The notes under the pieces: generated by a model | Seen by the model: only the letters and a program-made list of their open reading frames with translations | Database searches by the model: none | What the model was told of the DNA's origin: nothing | Origin: Streptomyces broussonetiae | GTDB lineage: Bacteria > Actinomycetota > Actinomycetes > Streptomycetales > Streptomycetaceae | Length of the DNA: 64,000 nucleotides | Assembly (NCBI RefSeq): GCF_009796285.1 | Contig: NZ_CP047020.1 | Coordinates: forward strand, 6,200,001 to 6,264,000 | Direction of reading: 5' to 3' | Made by a program: the position numbers and the translations under genes | Shown here: positions 7,416-15,261 of the stretch, one piece after another | Position numbering within the stretch: position 1 is the stretch's first letter | Layout: each line of letters starts with the position of its first letter

Positions 7416-9784
7416 TACTGGCAGGCCTCGCAGGACTCGGGGTTTTCCAGGGAGCAGGCGACGGCGTCGGGGTCGGCGGCCTGCTGGACGGGGATGCCGG
7501 CGGTGCTCTGCGCCTGGGCCGCGCGGGCGATCCGCGTCGCCGGGCGGGAGCGCAGGTAGTACGTCGTCTTCAGGCCCGACTTCCAGGCGTACGCGTACAT
7601 CGAGGAGAGCTTGCCGATGGTCGGCGTCTCCAGGAACAGGTTCAGGGACTGCGCCTGGTCCAGGAACGGGGTGCGGGCCGCGGCCATGTCGATCAGGCCG
7701 CGCTGCGGGATCTCCCACGCCGTGCGGTACAGCGCCCGCACCTCCTCGGGGATCCACACGAAACCCTGCACCGAGCCGTTGGAGTCGCGCAGCGCCTCAC
7801 GGGTGCGCGCGTCCCACACGCCGAGGTTCTTCAGGTCCTGCACCAGGTACGAGTTGACCTGCAGGAACTCACCGGACAGCGTCTCGCGCTTGAACAGGTT
7901 CGACACCTGCGGCTCGATGCACTCGTACACGCCCGCGATGGAGGCGATGGTCGCCGTCGGGGCGATGGCGAGCAGCAGCGAGTTGCGCATGCCGACGGAC
8001 GCGACGCGCCTGCGGAGCGCGTCCCAGCGCTCGGGCCAGGTCAGCTCGGTGTCGTAGTGGTCCGGGTGCAGCACGCCCTGGGCCGTACGGGTCTTCTCCC
8101 AGGCCGGCAGCGGGCCGCTGCGCTCGGCGAGGTCGGTGGAGGCCTCGTACGCGGCAAGCATGATCCGCTCGGCGATCCGCGTCGACAGGGCCCTGGCCTC
8201 GGCGGAGTCGAAGGGCAGACGCAGCTTGAAGAAGACGTCCTGCAGACCCATCGCCCCGAGGCCGACCGGACGCCACCTGGCATTGGAGCGGCCCGCCTGC
8301 TCGGTCGGGTAGAAGTTGATGTCCACGACCCGGTCGAGGAAGGTCACGGCCGTGCGGACGGTCTCGTCCAGCCGCTCCCAGTCGATGTCGCCGCGCGCCG
8401 CGTCGACGAAGGCACCCAGGTTCACGGATCCCAGGTTGCAGACCGCCGTCTCGCCGTCGTCCGTGACCTCCAGGATCTCCGTGCAGAGGTTGGAGGAGTG
8501 GACCACGTGACCGGGCAGGGCCGTCTGGTTGGCGGTGCGGTTGGCCGCGTCCTTGAAGGTCATCCAGCCGTTGCCGGTCTGCGCGAGGGTGCGCATCATG
8601 CGGCCGTACAGCTCGCGGGCCGGGATGGTCTTCTTCGCCAGGCCCGCCTGCTCGGCCTTGCGGTAGGCGGCGTCGAACTCCTCGCCCCACAGGTCCACCA
8701 GCTCCGGCACGTCGGCCGGGGAGAACAGCGACCACTCGGCGTCCGCGTTCACCCGGCGCATGAACTCGTCCGGGATCCAGTGCGCGAGGTTCAGGTTGTG
8801 CGTACGGCGGGCGTCCTCACCGGTGTTGTCCCGCAGCTCCAGGAACTCCTCGATGTCGGAGTGCCAGGTCTCCAGGTAGACGGCCGCGGCACCCTTGCGC
8901 CGGCCGCCCTGGTTCACGGCGGCCACCGAGGCGTCCAGCGTCTTGAGGAACGGGACGATGCCGTTGGAGTGCCCGTTGGTGCCCCGGATCAGCGAACCGC
9001 GGCTGCGGATACGGGAGTACGACAGCCCGATGCCGCCCGCGTGCTTGGAGAGCCGGGCAACCTGGTGGTAGCGGTCGTAGATGGAGTCCAGCTCGTCCAG
9101 CGGGGAGTCGAGCAGGTAGCAGGACGACATCTGCGGGTGCCGCGTACCGGAGTTGAAGAGCGTGGGGGAGGACGGCAGGTAGTCGAGGCGGCTCATGAGC
9201 CGGTAGAGCGCGGCGACTTCGTCGACGGAGCGTGCGGTGTCGTCCTCGGCGAGTCCGGCGGCCACCCGGAGCATGAAGTGCTGCGGAGTCTCGATCACCT
9301 TGCGGGTGATCGGGTGCCGCAGCAGATAGCGGCTGTGCAGGGTGCGCAGGCCGAAGTAGCCGAAGCGGTCGTCGGCGCCGGTGTCGATCAGGGCGTCGAG
9401 GCGGGCCGCGTGCAGCCGCGCGAACTCCGCGGTGCGGTCGGCGATCAGGCCCTCGCGGTGACCGACGGCCACGGACTCGGTGAAGGACGTCACGCCCTGC
9501 GAGCCGGCCTCGGCGCGGATGGAGAGGGTCAGTAGCCGGGCGGCCAGCCGCGAGTAGGCGGGGTCCTCGGAGATGAGCCCGGCGGCGGCCTCGGTGGCCA
9601 GTTCGCGCAACTCCGCCTCGTCGGCCCGGGCGGACCGGCCGCGCAGCGCGGCGGCGGCGACCCGGCCGGGGTCGGCGTCGGGGAGGTCGGCGGTCAGCTC
9701 GGTCAGGGTCCGCAGCAACGCGGTACCGGGACCGTCGGTGTCCAGGCCGCTGGCTGAAGCCGGATCTGCTGGCGCGATGGTCAC
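7415..9784 (-). CDS. nrdA: Ribonucleotide reductase class Ia, large (catalytic) subunit
   Basis: The 789-residue alpha subunit reduces ribonucleoside diphosphates aerobically with NrdB. Typical features are PQMSSCYLLD and SSNLCTEI (active-site cysteines), the NLGSVNLGAF stretch, and the C-terminal redox cysteines in CESCEACQ, re-reduced by thioredoxin or glutaredoxin-like donors. The start is the GTG at 9784 (VTIAPADPA), preceded by a good GAGGGAGAG ribosome binding site about eight bases upstream; longer in-frame starts would run through the riboswitch. In S. coelicolor the class Ia genes are repressed by vitamin B12 through a riboswitch and by NrdR, while a class II enzyme serves as the B12-dependent alternative. 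The same control elements are visible here. Confidence 0.95.
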   Translation of the reverse strand: MTIAPADPASASGLDTDGPGTALLRTLTELTADLPDADPGRVAAAALRGRSARADEAELRELATEAAAGLISEDPAYSRLAARLLTLSIRAEAGSQGVTSFTESVAVGHREGLIADRTAEFARLHAARLDALIDTGADDRFGYFGLRTLHSRYLLRHPITRKVIETPQHFMLRVAAGLAEDDTARSVDEVAALYRLMSRLDYLPSSPTLFNSGTRHPQMSSCYLLDSPLDELDSIYDRYHQVARLSKHAGGIGLSYSRIRSRGSLIRGTNGHSNGIVPFLKTLDASVAAVNQGGRRKGAAAVYLETWHSDIEEFLELRDNTGEDARRTHNLNLAHWIPDEFMRRVNADAEWSLFSPADVPELVDLWGEEFDAAYRKAEQAGLAKKTIPARELYGRMMRTLAQTGNGWMTFKDAANRTANQTALPGHVVHSSNLCTEILEVTDDGETAVCNLGSVNLGAFVDAARGDIDWERLDETVRTAVTFLDRVVDINFYPTEQAGRSNARWRPVGLGAMGLQDVFFKLRLPFDSAEARALSTRIAERIMLAAYEASTDLAERSGPLPAWEKTRTAQGVLHPDHYDTELTWPERWDALRRRVASVGMRNSLLLAIAPTATIASIAGVYECIEPQVSNLFKRETLSGEFLQVNSYLVQDLKNLGVWDARTREALRDSNGSVQGFVWIPEEVRALYRTAWEIPQRGLIDMAAARTPFLDQAQSLNLFLETPTIGKLSSMYAYAWKSGLKTTYYLRSRPATRIARAAQAQSTAGIPVQQAADPDAVACSLENPESCEACQ

Positions 9785-9914
9785 GTGGGGCTCTCCCTCG
9801 CTCGGCACGGGGGCCTTGCGGAGGGCAGGGGGCAGCCACGAGCGCACACGCGTGGCGTCCACCGGCCCATTCCACGAGGCCCGGACGTCGGAAGGCACCC
9901 GGGCCGGACGGCCG

Positions 9915-10025
9915 GGCGCACGCTGCCGGCAGGTCCTCGGACTGACTCCTGGGCGCATACGCGCACAAGTACACCGTTGCGGGACAGTTCCGGATTCACA
10001 CCGGATTCCCCTGCGACGACAGCGA
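9915..10025 (-). ncRNA. Cobalamin (AdoCbl) riboswitch in the nrdABS leader
   Basis: On the minus strand the leader contains the conserved core GGGAATCCGGTGTGAATCCG (10010-9991), followed by GAACTGTCCCGCAACGGTG. Further down is the B12 box CAGTCCGAGGACCTGCCGGC at 9944-9925. Order and spacing are those of the cobalamin riboswitch family. It ends about 130 bases before the nrdA GTG. The known role in S. coelicolor is to shut off the class Ia operon when B12 is plentiful. A downstream GC-rich stem (about 9920-9895) may be the expression platform. Outer boundaries are approximate. Confidence 0.92.
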
Positions 10026-10030
10026 GGATG

Positions 10031-10077
10031 AGCATACATCTAGTGCCGGGCTGTCGTGGCACCACCAGATGTTGTGT
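10031..10077 (-). promoter_or_regulatory. Pair of NrdR-box-like sites before nrdA
   Basis: Two 16-base elements, GCACTAGATGTATGCT (10046-10031, minus) and ACACAACATCTGGTGG (10077-10062), lie 31 bases apart upstream of the riboswitch. Each matches the ACACWATATATWGTGT-type NrdR box at about two thirds of positions. Integral-turn spacing of two boxes is typical for NrdR, the ATP/dATP-sensing repressor. The assignment is inferred from pattern and location. Confidence 0.7.
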
Positions 10078-10138
10078 CTGTTGTGTGTTGCGCTGGCTTC
10101 AGAGCGTCAACTTGTGTATGACGGGAGGTATGCGAAAC

Positions 10139-10169
10139 GGGCCGCCGTGGGTTCGTCCCCCGGCGGCCC
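10139..10169 (-). terminator. Terminator after the symporter gene
   Basis: A perfect 9-base stem GGGCCGCCG/CGGCGGCCC with a 13-base loop lies 30 bases past the symporter stop codon (minus strand). It would separate the symporter transcript from the nrd promoter region. Confidence 0.65.
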
Positions 10170-10199
10170 GCTGTGGTGGTGTGCCGCGTACGACGTGCG

Positions 10200-11816
10200 T
10201 CAGTGGGCGACGCCCACCAGTTCCGTTTCGACACCCTGGTCGCCCGCGTCCGCCGTGTAGTCCTCCGGCCTGGTCTCGTCGATGCCCTCGGGGGCCTTCA
10301 CGGCCCGCAGGACGAGCGTGAGGACCACCGTGACCGCCACGTTGAGCACGAACGCCGTGAAGCCGATGTAGCCGATCTCACCGATGCCCGGGATCTCCTT
10401 CGACGAGCCTCCGAAGTGCTTCTGGGTCGGGGAGGCGACACCGTACGCGGCGACCGTGCCGTAGATCATGCCGACCGCCCAGCCGGTGAGCAGCGCCCAG
10501 CGGTGGAACCAGCGGGTGAACAGGCCGCCGACCAGGGCCGGGAAGGTCTGCAGGATCCAGATGCCGCCCAGCAGCTGGAAGTTGATGGCGACGGTCTTGT
10601 CCATGGTCAGGACGAAGAGCAGGGCGCCGAACTTCACCAGCAGCGAGACGATCTTGGAGACCTGGGCCTCCTGCCTCGGCGTGGCGTCCGGCTTGATGAA
10701 GTCCTTGTAGATGTTGCGGGTGAAGAGGTTCGCCGCCGCGATCGACATGATCGCCGCCGGCACCAGCGCGCCGATGCCGATCGCCGCGAAGGCCACGCCC
10801 GCGAACCAGTCCGGGAACATGTCCTCGAACAGCTGCGGGATCGCCAGCTGGCCGTTGGTGACCTTCACGCCGGCCGCGATCGCCATGAAGCCCAGCAGGG
10901 CCAGCAGGCCGAGCATCAGGGAGTACAGCGGCAGGATCGTGGTGTTGCGGCGGATCACCTCACGGCTCTTGGACGACAGGGTCGCGGTGATCGAGTGCGG
11001 GTACATGAAGAGGGCCAGGGCCGAGCCGAGGGCCAGGGTGGCGTAGGTCCACTGGCCCGCCTCCGGCGGCGCGAGCGCGCCGCGCGGCTTGCCGGTGGCG
11101 GGGCTGACCTGGCTGAACGCGTGGCCCGCCTTGGCGAAGATGTCGTCGAAGCCGCCCAGCTTGATCGGGATGTAGATGATCGCCACCGCGATGACGATGT
11201 AGATCAGGGCGTCCTTGACGAACGCGATCAGGGCGGGCGCGCGCAGGCCGGAGGAGTAGGTGTAGGCCGCCAGCACGCCGAAGGCGATCAGCAGGGGCAG
11301 GTCCTTCATGAACCAGTTGGTGTTGTCCCCGCCGCCGACCCCCATCACGTCCAGCACGGCCTGGATGCCGACGAGTTGGAGCGCGATGTACGGCATCGTC
11401 GCGAGGATTCCGGTCAGCGCCACCGCGAGCGACAGGCCCTTCGAGCCGAACCGGCCCCGGACGAAGTCCGAGGTGGTGACGTACCCGTGGCGGTGCGAGA
11501 CCGACCACAGGCGCGGCAGGAAGGTGAAGATCAGCGGGTAGACCAGGATCGTGTACGGCACCGCGAAGAAGCCGGACGCGCCCGCCGCGTAGACCGCCGC
11601 CGGCACGGCGACGAAGGTGTACGCCGTGTACAGGTCCCCGCCGAGCAGGAACCAGGTGATCCAGGTGCCGAACGACCGTCCGCCCAGGCCCCATTCGTCC
11701 AGCGAGTGCTCGTTCTCGGCCTTGCGCCAGCGTGCGGCGAGGAAGCCCATGACCGTGACGGCCAGGAAGAAGAAGATGAAGACGCCGAGCGCGACGCCGT
11801 TGACCCCGTTCTTCAC
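10200..11816 (-). CDS. Sodium:solute symporter (MctP-like SSS family)
   Basis: This polytopic membrane transporter of 538 residues has about 13 hydrophobic segments. The SSS-family signature region is visible around FLLGGDLYTAYTFVAVPAAVY and SHRHGYVTTSDFVRGRFG, and PAAIMSIAAANLFTRNIY corresponds to the conserved core helices that bind Na+ and substrate. With a DUF3311 partner it resembles monocarboxylate (pyruvate/acetate/propionate-type) uptake systems such as MctCP of Corynebacterium. The substrate is inferred only. The GTG start overlaps the DUF3311 stop codon (GTGA), so the genes are co-translated. A hairpin terminator follows. Confidence 0.85.
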   Translation of the reverse strand: MKNGVNGVALGVFIFFFLAVTVMGFLAARWRKAENEHSLDEWGLGGRSFGTWITWFLLGGDLYTAYTFVAVPAAVYAAGASGFFAVPYTILVYPLIFTFLPRLWSVSHRHGYVTTSDFVRGRFGSKGLSLAVALTGILATMPYIALQLVGIQAVLDVMGVGGGDNTNWFMKDLPLLIAFGVLAAYTYSSGLRAPALIAFVKDALIYIVIAVAIIYIPIKLGGFDDIFAKAGHAFSQVSPATGKPRGALAPPEAGQWTYATLALGSALALFMYPHSITATLSSKSREVIRRNTTILPLYSLMLGLLALLGFMAIAAGVKVTNGQLAIPQLFEDMFPDWFAGVAFAAIGIGALVPAAIMSIAAANLFTRNIYKDFIKPDATPRQEAQVSKIVSLLVKFGALLFVLTMDKTVAINFQLLGGIWILQTFPALVGGLFTRWFHRWALLTGWAVGMIYGTVAAYGVASPTQKHFGGSSKEIPGIGEIGYIGFTAFVLNVAVTVVLTLVLRAVKAPEGIDETRPEDYTADAGDQGVETELVGVAH

Positions 11817-12076
11817 TTCGCCTCACCGCCCTGGGGCGCGGTCGGGGAGCGCTGGTCGTACTGCCACAGCTTGTACGCCGTCATGGTGAGTGCGGCGGAG
11901 ATCGGCACCCAGAGCATCTGGTACCAGTAGAAGAACGGGATCCCGATGAACGCGGGATCCGTCTTGGCGTACGAGCCGACCCACAGCATCGCCACGAAGG
12001 GTGCGACGAGACACAGGCCGATGATCACGCGGACCGGTGTCACGACCGGTGGTCTCACTTCTGGTGTATCGGACAT
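11813..12076 (-). CDS. DUF3311 small membrane protein
   Basis: This 87-residue protein has two transmembrane segments (about 17-38 and 45-68) and belongs to the small proteins (DUF3311) found directly before SSS symporters. It probably helps assembly or function of the adjacent permease. A GAGGGGACGGAG ribosome binding region precedes the ATG. It is the first gene of a two-gene operon with a four-base overlap. The role is inferred from constant gene pairing. Confidence 0.85.
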   Translation of the reverse strand: MSDTPEVRPPVVTPVRVIIGLCLVAPFVAMLWVGSYAKTDPAFIGIPFFYWYQMLWVPISAALTMTAYKLWQYDQRSPTAPQGGEAK

Positions 12077-12108
12077 GCCGCGACTCCGTCCCCTCGTTGA
12101 TCACCCGG

Positions 12109-12133
12109 GTAATGCGATCACCTGTGTAATGCG
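12109..12133. promoter_or_regulatory. Direct repeat GTAATGCG upstream of the symporter operon
   Basis: The octamer GTAATGCG occurs at 12109-12116 and 12126-12133, 17 bases apart, within the 60 bases before the DUF3311 start. The arrangement could be an activator or repressor site for the transporter operon. No protein is assigned. Confidence 0.35.
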
Positions 12134-12224
12134 CAGGCAATCTAGGTGACGCAGGACCCCAGCGGAAGACCTCGTCCGGATTCCGGATCGCGGGTTCCCC
12201 GGTACGGCCGCGGTGGGCTCTCAG

Positions 12225-12430
12225 CGGCTCGGTCACCACGAAGTCGCAGAGTGCCGCGAAGACTTCGCGAGCCGGACAGCCAGGTGGATCCCGAATCTCC
12301 CGCAGCGTGATGTTCGCCCCTTTCCGCACTTCCGCGCGGGCCGTGTCGATCGCCGGATGCTCCTGCAGGAGACCGAGCGCCTCGGCGTGCAGGGCGGGGT
12401 CACTCAGCTCTCCACATTCTCGGAAAGCTG
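12225..12430 (-). pseudogene. Remnant of a polyprenyl synthetase C-terminus
   Basis: On the minus strand, one frame reads SDPALHAEALGLLQEHPAID, then TARAEVRKGANITL, REIRDPPGCPAREVF and AALCDFVV. This closely resembles the last 60 or so residues of octaprenyl/hexaprenyl diphosphate synthase-type proteins (a pattern like ALxLLRxHPAM...ARETVRxYAxxA...ALxxLCDFVVxRTG). No DDxxD motif, no start and no rest of the gene are present, and the frame runs on past the usual C-terminus. It therefore looks like a decayed gene tail left between the symporter operon and dasR. The identification is by eye; a profile search would settle it. The flanking 12134-12224 and 12431-12520 hold nothing else I can support. 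Confidence 0.6.
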
Positions 12431-12520
12431 TGGCGCACCGTCGGGCCCCACTCAATCAGCGTCCGTCGCAAGTCGATGCCGAGCACGGGGGCCGAGTACG
12501 GGGACGAGTCCCGGACTGTT

Positions 12521-13285
12521 CTACTCGGCAGGCCGCTTGAGTCGGGCCACGAACTTGTAGCGGTCCCCGCGGTACACCGACCGCACCCACTCCACCGGTC
12601 TGCCCTCGTGGTCCAGGGAGTGGCGGGAGAGCATCAGCATCGGCAGGCCCACGTCGGTGCCGAGCAGGCCCGCCTCGCGCGGGGTGGCCAGGGAGGTCTC
12701 GATGGTCTCCTCGGCCTCCGCGAGGTGGATGTCGTACACCTCGGCGAGGGCGGTGTAGAGGGACGTGTACTTCACCAGGGACCGGCGCAGCGCCGGGAAG
12801 CGCTTGGCGCTCAGATGGGTGGTCTCGATGGCCATCGGCTCGCCGTTGGCCATGCGCAGCCGCTCGATGCGCAGCACGCGCCCGCCGGCCGAGATGCCGA
12901 GCAGATCGGCGAGCCGCTCGTCGGCCGTGATGTACCCGATGTCCAGCAGCTGCGAGGTCGGCTCCAGGCCCTGGGCGCGCATGTCCTCCGTGTAGGAGGT
13001 GAGCTGGAGCGCCTGGGAGACCTTGGGCTTGGCGACGAAGGTGCCCTTTCCCTGGATGCGCTCGAGCCGGCCCTCGACGACCAGCTCCTGCAGGGCCTGG
13101 CGGACGGTGGTGCGGGAGGTGTCGAACTCGGCGGCCAGCGTGCGCTCGGGCGGCACTGGCGTGCCCGGGGCCTGCGTCTCCGTCATGTCGAGCAGGTGCT
13201 TCTTCAGGCGGTAGTACTTGGGCACGCGAGCCGTACGGACGGTCGTGCCGGCCTCGTTCTCCGCACTGCTGACGTCGGTGCTCAT
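12521..13285 (-). CDS. dasR: DasR, GntR/HutC-family aminosugar regulator
   Basis: DasR is the global repressor of N-acetylglucosamine and chitin utilisation, linked to development and antibiotic control in Streptomyces. It binds dre sites and is released by glucosamine-6-phosphate. This protein has 254 residues, the length I recall for the S. coelicolor protein. An N-terminal winged helix (about 25-95, including SRTTVRQALQELVVEGRLERIQGKGTF) is followed by a UTRA ligand domain (about 105-250). The start ATG at 13285 gives MSTDVSSAENEA. A dre-like site at 13422-13433 lies upstream, consistent with autoregulation. nagB, which consumes the inducer, is upstream on the same strand behind its own dre. 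Confidence 0.95.
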   Translation of the reverse strand: MSTDVSSAENEAGTTVRTARVPKYYRLKKHLLDMTETQAPGTPVPPERTLAAEFDTSRTTVRQALQELVVEGRLERIQGKGTFVAKPKVSQALQLTSYTEDMRAQGLEPTSQLLDIGYITADERLADLLGISAGGRVLRIERLRMANGEPMAIETTHLSAKRFPALRRSLVKYTSLYTALAEVYDIHLAEAEETIETSLATPREAGLLGTDVGLPMLMLSRHSLDHEGRPVEWVRSVYRGDRYKFVARLKRPAE

Positions 13286-13421
13286 GCTCTGCCTTCCCGG
13301 CTCCGGATGCCGAAAGCGACCGGCTGACATCGGCCACGGCTCACATCGTGGCACGGCTTTGTGTGTCCGGAGTCCACCCGCACGCTCCGTGATCTCCTCT
13401 ATATACCGTCGCACTCCAGGT

Positions 13422-13433
13422 TGGTCTAGTCCA
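13422..13433. promoter_or_regulatory. dre site upstream of dasR
   Basis: TGGTCTAGTCCA matches the dre core TGGTCTAGACCA at 11 of 12 positions and lies 137 bases before the dasR start codon. The known binder of this motif is DasR, encoded next to it. Confidence 0.8.
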
Positions 13434-13448
13434 TCGGGCTCGGTGTGC

Positions 13449-13484
13449 GCTGCCCGTACCGGTATGGGCAACGGCACGGGCAGC
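13449..13484 (-). terminator. Hairpin after nagB
   Basis: A perfect 9-base inverted repeat GCTGCCCGT/ACGGGCAGC with an 18-base loop starts 26 bases past the nagB stop (minus strand). It is a plausible terminator between nagB and the dasR promoter. Confidence 0.5.
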
Positions 13485-13509
13485 GGCGTATCGGTACCGA
13501 CGCCCCGGG

Positions 13510-14295
13510 CTAGATGCCCTGCCAGTCCGGCTTGTTGGCGTAGGTGTGCCGGAAGTAGTCGGCGAGCTTCAGCTTGGACGCGGCCGCCTCGTCGACGACC
13601 ACCGTGGCATGCGGGTGCAGCTGGAGCGCGGAGGCCGGGCAGACGGCCGCGACCGGGCCCTCGACCGTCGCGGCGACGGCGTCCGCCTTGCCCTCGCCGG
13701 TCGCGAGCAGCACCAGGTGCCGGGCCTCCAGGATGGTGCCGATGCCCTGGGTGATGACGTGGTGCGGGACCTGCTCGATGTCGCCGTCGAAGAAGCGGGC
13801 GTTGTCGACGCGGGTCTGCTCGGTCAGAGTCTTGATCCGGGTGCGTGAGGCGAGCGAGGAGCACGGCTCGTTGAAGCCGATGTGCCCGTCGGTACCGATG
13901 CCGAGCAGTTGCAGATCCACCCCGCCCGCCTCGGCGAGCGAGCGGTCGTACGCCTCGCACGCCGCCTGGATGTCCTCGGCGGTGCCGTCGGGTCCGAGGA
14001 ACGCGTCCATGCCGATGCCGAGCGGCTCAAGGACCTCCCGGCGCAGCACCGAGCGGTAGGACTCGGGGTGGTCGGCGGGCAGCCCCACGTACTCGTCGAG
14101 CTGGGCGATCCGGGCCCGCGAGGTGTCCACGGAGCCGGAACGCACCTTCGCGGTCAGTGCCTGGTAGATGGGCAGCGGGGTGGAGCCGGTGGCCACGCCG
14201 AGCAGGGCGTCGGGCTTGCGTCGCAGCAGCTTGGCCATGGCCTCGGAGATCAGCTCGCCGCCCGCCGCGGCGTCCGGAACGATGACAACTTCCAC
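13510..14295 (-). CDS. nagB: Glucosamine-6-phosphate deaminase
   Basis: NagB converts glucosamine-6-phosphate to fructose-6-phosphate and ammonia, the step that links GlcNAc breakdown to glycolysis and removes the DasR effector. Family motifs are LLGVATGSTPLPIYQAL near the N-terminus (phosphate binding), LDEYVGLPADHPESY, and GIGTDGHIGFNEP, with catalytic Asp/His residues. The 261 residues equal the size I recall for S. coelicolor SCO5236. A dre-like element 40 bases upstream of the start indicates control by DasR. It stands alone; nagA is not adjacent in this window. Confidence 0.95.
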   Translation of the reverse strand: MEVVIVPDAAAGGELISEAMAKLLRRKPDALLGVATGSTPLPIYQALTAKVRSGSVDTSRARIAQLDEYVGLPADHPESYRSVLRREVLEPLGIGMDAFLGPDGTAEDIQAACEAYDRSLAEAGGVDLQLLGIGTDGHIGFNEPCSSLASRTRIKTLTEQTRVDNARFFDGDIEQVPHHVITQGIGTILEARHLVLLATGEGKADAVAATVEGPVAAVCPASALQLHPHATVVVDEAAASKLKLADYFRHTYANKPDWQGI

Positions 14296-14334
14296 GCTGG
14301 GCCTGCCGTTCTGAAGTGGGCTCTGTGCGTCTCT

Positions 14335-14352
14335 ATGTGGTTTAGACCAATC
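14335..14352. promoter_or_regulatory. dre site upstream of nagB
   Basis: ATGTGGTTTAGACCAATC contains TGGTTTAGACCA, one mismatch from the dre core. It lies 40 bases upstream of nagB, where DasR binding would block its promoter. Confidence 0.8.
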
Positions 14353-14421
14353 TAACAGAATCGACGTTCGTGGGCGTGGCCAAGGAGAGGGAAAGGTCCC
14401 TTGGGAAAGCCCGGGAAATGG

Positions 14422-15174
14422 TCAGGTGAGGGAGCCGCCCGTCGCGTCCAGCCAGTGGCCCGTCACCCAACGGCCGTCCTGTGAGACCAGGAAGGCCACC
14501 ACGTCGGCGATGTCCGCCGGCGCGCCCACCCGCCCCAGCGCCGAGTAGGCCGCCGCACCCTGCCGTGCCTCCTCGCTCCCGCGCAGCCAGTCGGCGTTGA
14601 CGTCGGTGTCCACGATGCCCGGTGCCACCGAGTTCACCGTGATGCCGCGGGGGCCGAGCAGCTTGGACAGGTCCCGCGAGAAGACGTCCAGTGCGGCCTT
14701 CGTCATCGCGTAGGCGAGCAACTGGGGCATCGCGGCGTTGCGTGCGAGCCCCGACGATATGTTCACCACCCGTCCGCCGTCGCGCAGCCGGTCCGCCCCG
14801 AGCCGGGTGAGGAAGAACGGCGCTTTCACGTTCACCGCGAAGAGCCTGTCGTACTCCTCCTCGTCGATCTCCGTGAAGGGGCGGGAGGTGCCGATGCCCG
14901 CGTTGTGCACGAGGATGTCCACGCCGTCCGCGTGCCGGTCGAACTCCTCCCACAGGCGCGCGGCGTCCCCCGGCTCGCCGAGCCTCACCCCGAGCGCGAA
15001 CGCCGAGCCGCCGGCCGCCTCGATGGCCGCGACCGTCTGTTCGGCGGCCTTCGCGTCGCTGCCGTAGTGCACCGCCACCCGGGCCCCGTCCCGCCCCAGC
15101 CGCTCGGCGATTCCCCGTCCGATACCCCGGCTCGCGCCCGTGACCAGCGCCGTCCTCCCCGTGAGCACACCCAT
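14422..15174 (-). CDS. Short-chain dehydrogenase/reductase
   Basis: This classical SDR has the Rossmann motif TGASRGIG near residues 12-19, NAG near 90, a catalytic Ser in NISSG and the YAMTK catalytic Tyr/Lys pair, then PGIVDTD. It is a cytosolic NAD(P)H-dependent oxidoreductase, but the substrate cannot be told. I prefer the ATG at 15174 (MGVLTGRTALVTG), which has GAAGGG about nine bases upstream; an ATG at 15183 would leave that site touching the start codon. It is divergent from a TetR-type repressor gene, with two matching operators between them, so it is probably that repressor's target. An oxidised xenobiotic or quinone could be the inducer, but this is a guess. Confidence 0.88.
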   Translation of the reverse strand: MGVLTGRTALVTGASRGIGRGIAERLGRDGARVAVHYGSDAKAAEQTVAAIEAAGGSAFALGVRLGEPGDAARLWEEFDRHADGVDILVHNAGIGTSRPFTEIDEEEYDRLFAVNVKAPFFLTRLGADRLRDGGRVVNISSGLARNAAMPQLLAYAMTKAALDVFSRDLSKLLGPRGITVNSVAPGIVDTDVNADWLRGSEEARQGAAAYSALGRVGAPADIADVVAFLVSQDGRWVTGHWLDATGGSLT

Positions 15175-15198
15175 CCCCGCCATCCCTTCACATTTGTC

Positions 15199-15257
15199 TA
15201 GCGGTCGCTACACAAAAACCGTACACCATCCCTCCGGTATTTTTCTAGGGTCCGCTA
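15199..15257. promoter_or_regulatory. Two TetR-type operators between the SDR and TetR genes
   Basis: TAGCGGTCGCTA (15199-15210) and TAGGGTCCGCTA (15246-15257) are 12-base inverted repeats, the first perfect and the second with one mismatch. Each sits over the probable promoter of one of the divergent genes. The pattern indicates a TetR repressor controlling itself and the SDR. Confidence 0.7.
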
Positions 15258-15261
15258 TAAA

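Noticed and set aside
10173..11930. Plus-strand frame of about 585 codons opposite the symporter
   Set aside because: Its Arg/Asp/Gly/Gln/Val repetitive composition is an antisense artefact; the minus-strand symporter has clear family motifs.
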